Assembly (NCBI GenBank): GCA_029986975.1
Contig: DALTWR010000077.1
Location: 1 to 5,343 of the forward strand
DNA: 5,343 nt
Source of the DNA: Methanocorpusculum sp.
GTDB lineage: Archaea; Halobacteriota; Methanomicrobia; Methanomicrobiales; Methanocorpusculaceae
Direction: 5' to 3'
Notes under the pieces: model-generated
Databases searched by the model: none
What the model saw: only the letters and a program-made list of their open reading frames with translations
Told to the model about the DNA's origin: nothing
Translations under genes and position numbers: made by a program
In this document: positions 5,305 through 5,343 of the stretch, in pieces
How the letters are laid out: each line of letters opens with the position of its first letter
How positions within the stretch are numbered: the stretch's first letter is position 1

Positions 5305-5343
5305 TGGCATTTGGGTGGTATAAATTCGCGTTTAGAGCAAATA

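Larger units (their letters stand above)
4768..5343. other. Gene-poor 576-bp region upstream of the ATPase unit
   Basis: No protein gene here is convincing. The plus strand is T-rich and the minus strand purine-rich. It contains AT-rich candidates for the promoter of the small gene/ATPase unit on the minus strand (GATAAAAAATAGG at 4941-4929 and TTAATATAGG around 4962-4953), which would give a long leader of well over 100 bases. It also has a TAGGCCTA palindrome near 4950, a T8 run at 5094-5101, three adjacent hairpins at 5135-5240 and a TATA-like box at 5297-5304. Two 58-codon frames exist: 4917-5093 on plus and 5187-5011 on minus. They overlap, and neither has a ribosome binding site. The region may be the control or origin region of an integrated element, or a degraded gene; the sequence alone does not choose. 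Confidence 0.6.

Overview
The window looks like a euryarchaeal chromosome fragment. It carries an archaeal PCNA sliding clamp, the Fe-S large subunit of the archaeal/eukaryotic-type primase (PriL) and an archaeal RlmE/FtsJ rRNA methyltransferase, with TATA-box-like promoters, GGAGG-type ribosome binding sites and oligo-T ends. Protein flavour and moderate GC suggest a methanogen of the Methanomicrobiales, perhaps near Methanocorpusculum. That placement is inference from memory, not a search result.

Left part (1-240): an AT-rich array of alternating 41-42 bp units (period about 83 bp per pair). It contains inverted repeats and decays toward priL. It is not coding and not CRISPR-like, and it probably continues beyond the left edge. 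Middle (241-2879): pcn and priL form a minus-strand operon with an 8-bp gap, divergent from rlmE across a 136-bp promoter region. The pcn frame is broken by an apparent one-base deletion at codon 46/47, and a normally conserved Asp is Tyr six residues earlier. For an essential gene this means a sequence error, a true pseudogene with another copy elsewhere, or some recoding.

Right part (2919-4767): converging on rlmE is a two-gene minus-strand unit. It consists of a 57-aa basic small protein and, one base after its stop, a 557-aa AAA+/superfamily-3-like ATPase. The ATPase resembles the helicase half of primase-helicases in integrated plasmids and viruses, but its P-loop has no lysine. The first in-frame start of the long frame (GTG at 4685) lies inside the small gene; the ATG at 4592, with its own ribosome binding site, is the better start. 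This unit looks like cargo of an integrated element beside core replication and translation genes.

Far right (4768-5343): 576 bp with no convincing gene. It holds a TATA-like element, three adjacent hairpins (one followed by T6 on the minus strand) and two overlapping 58-codon frames on opposite strands that cannot both be trusted. A short structured RNA, a terminator or attenuator, or the element's control/origin region are the main possibilities.
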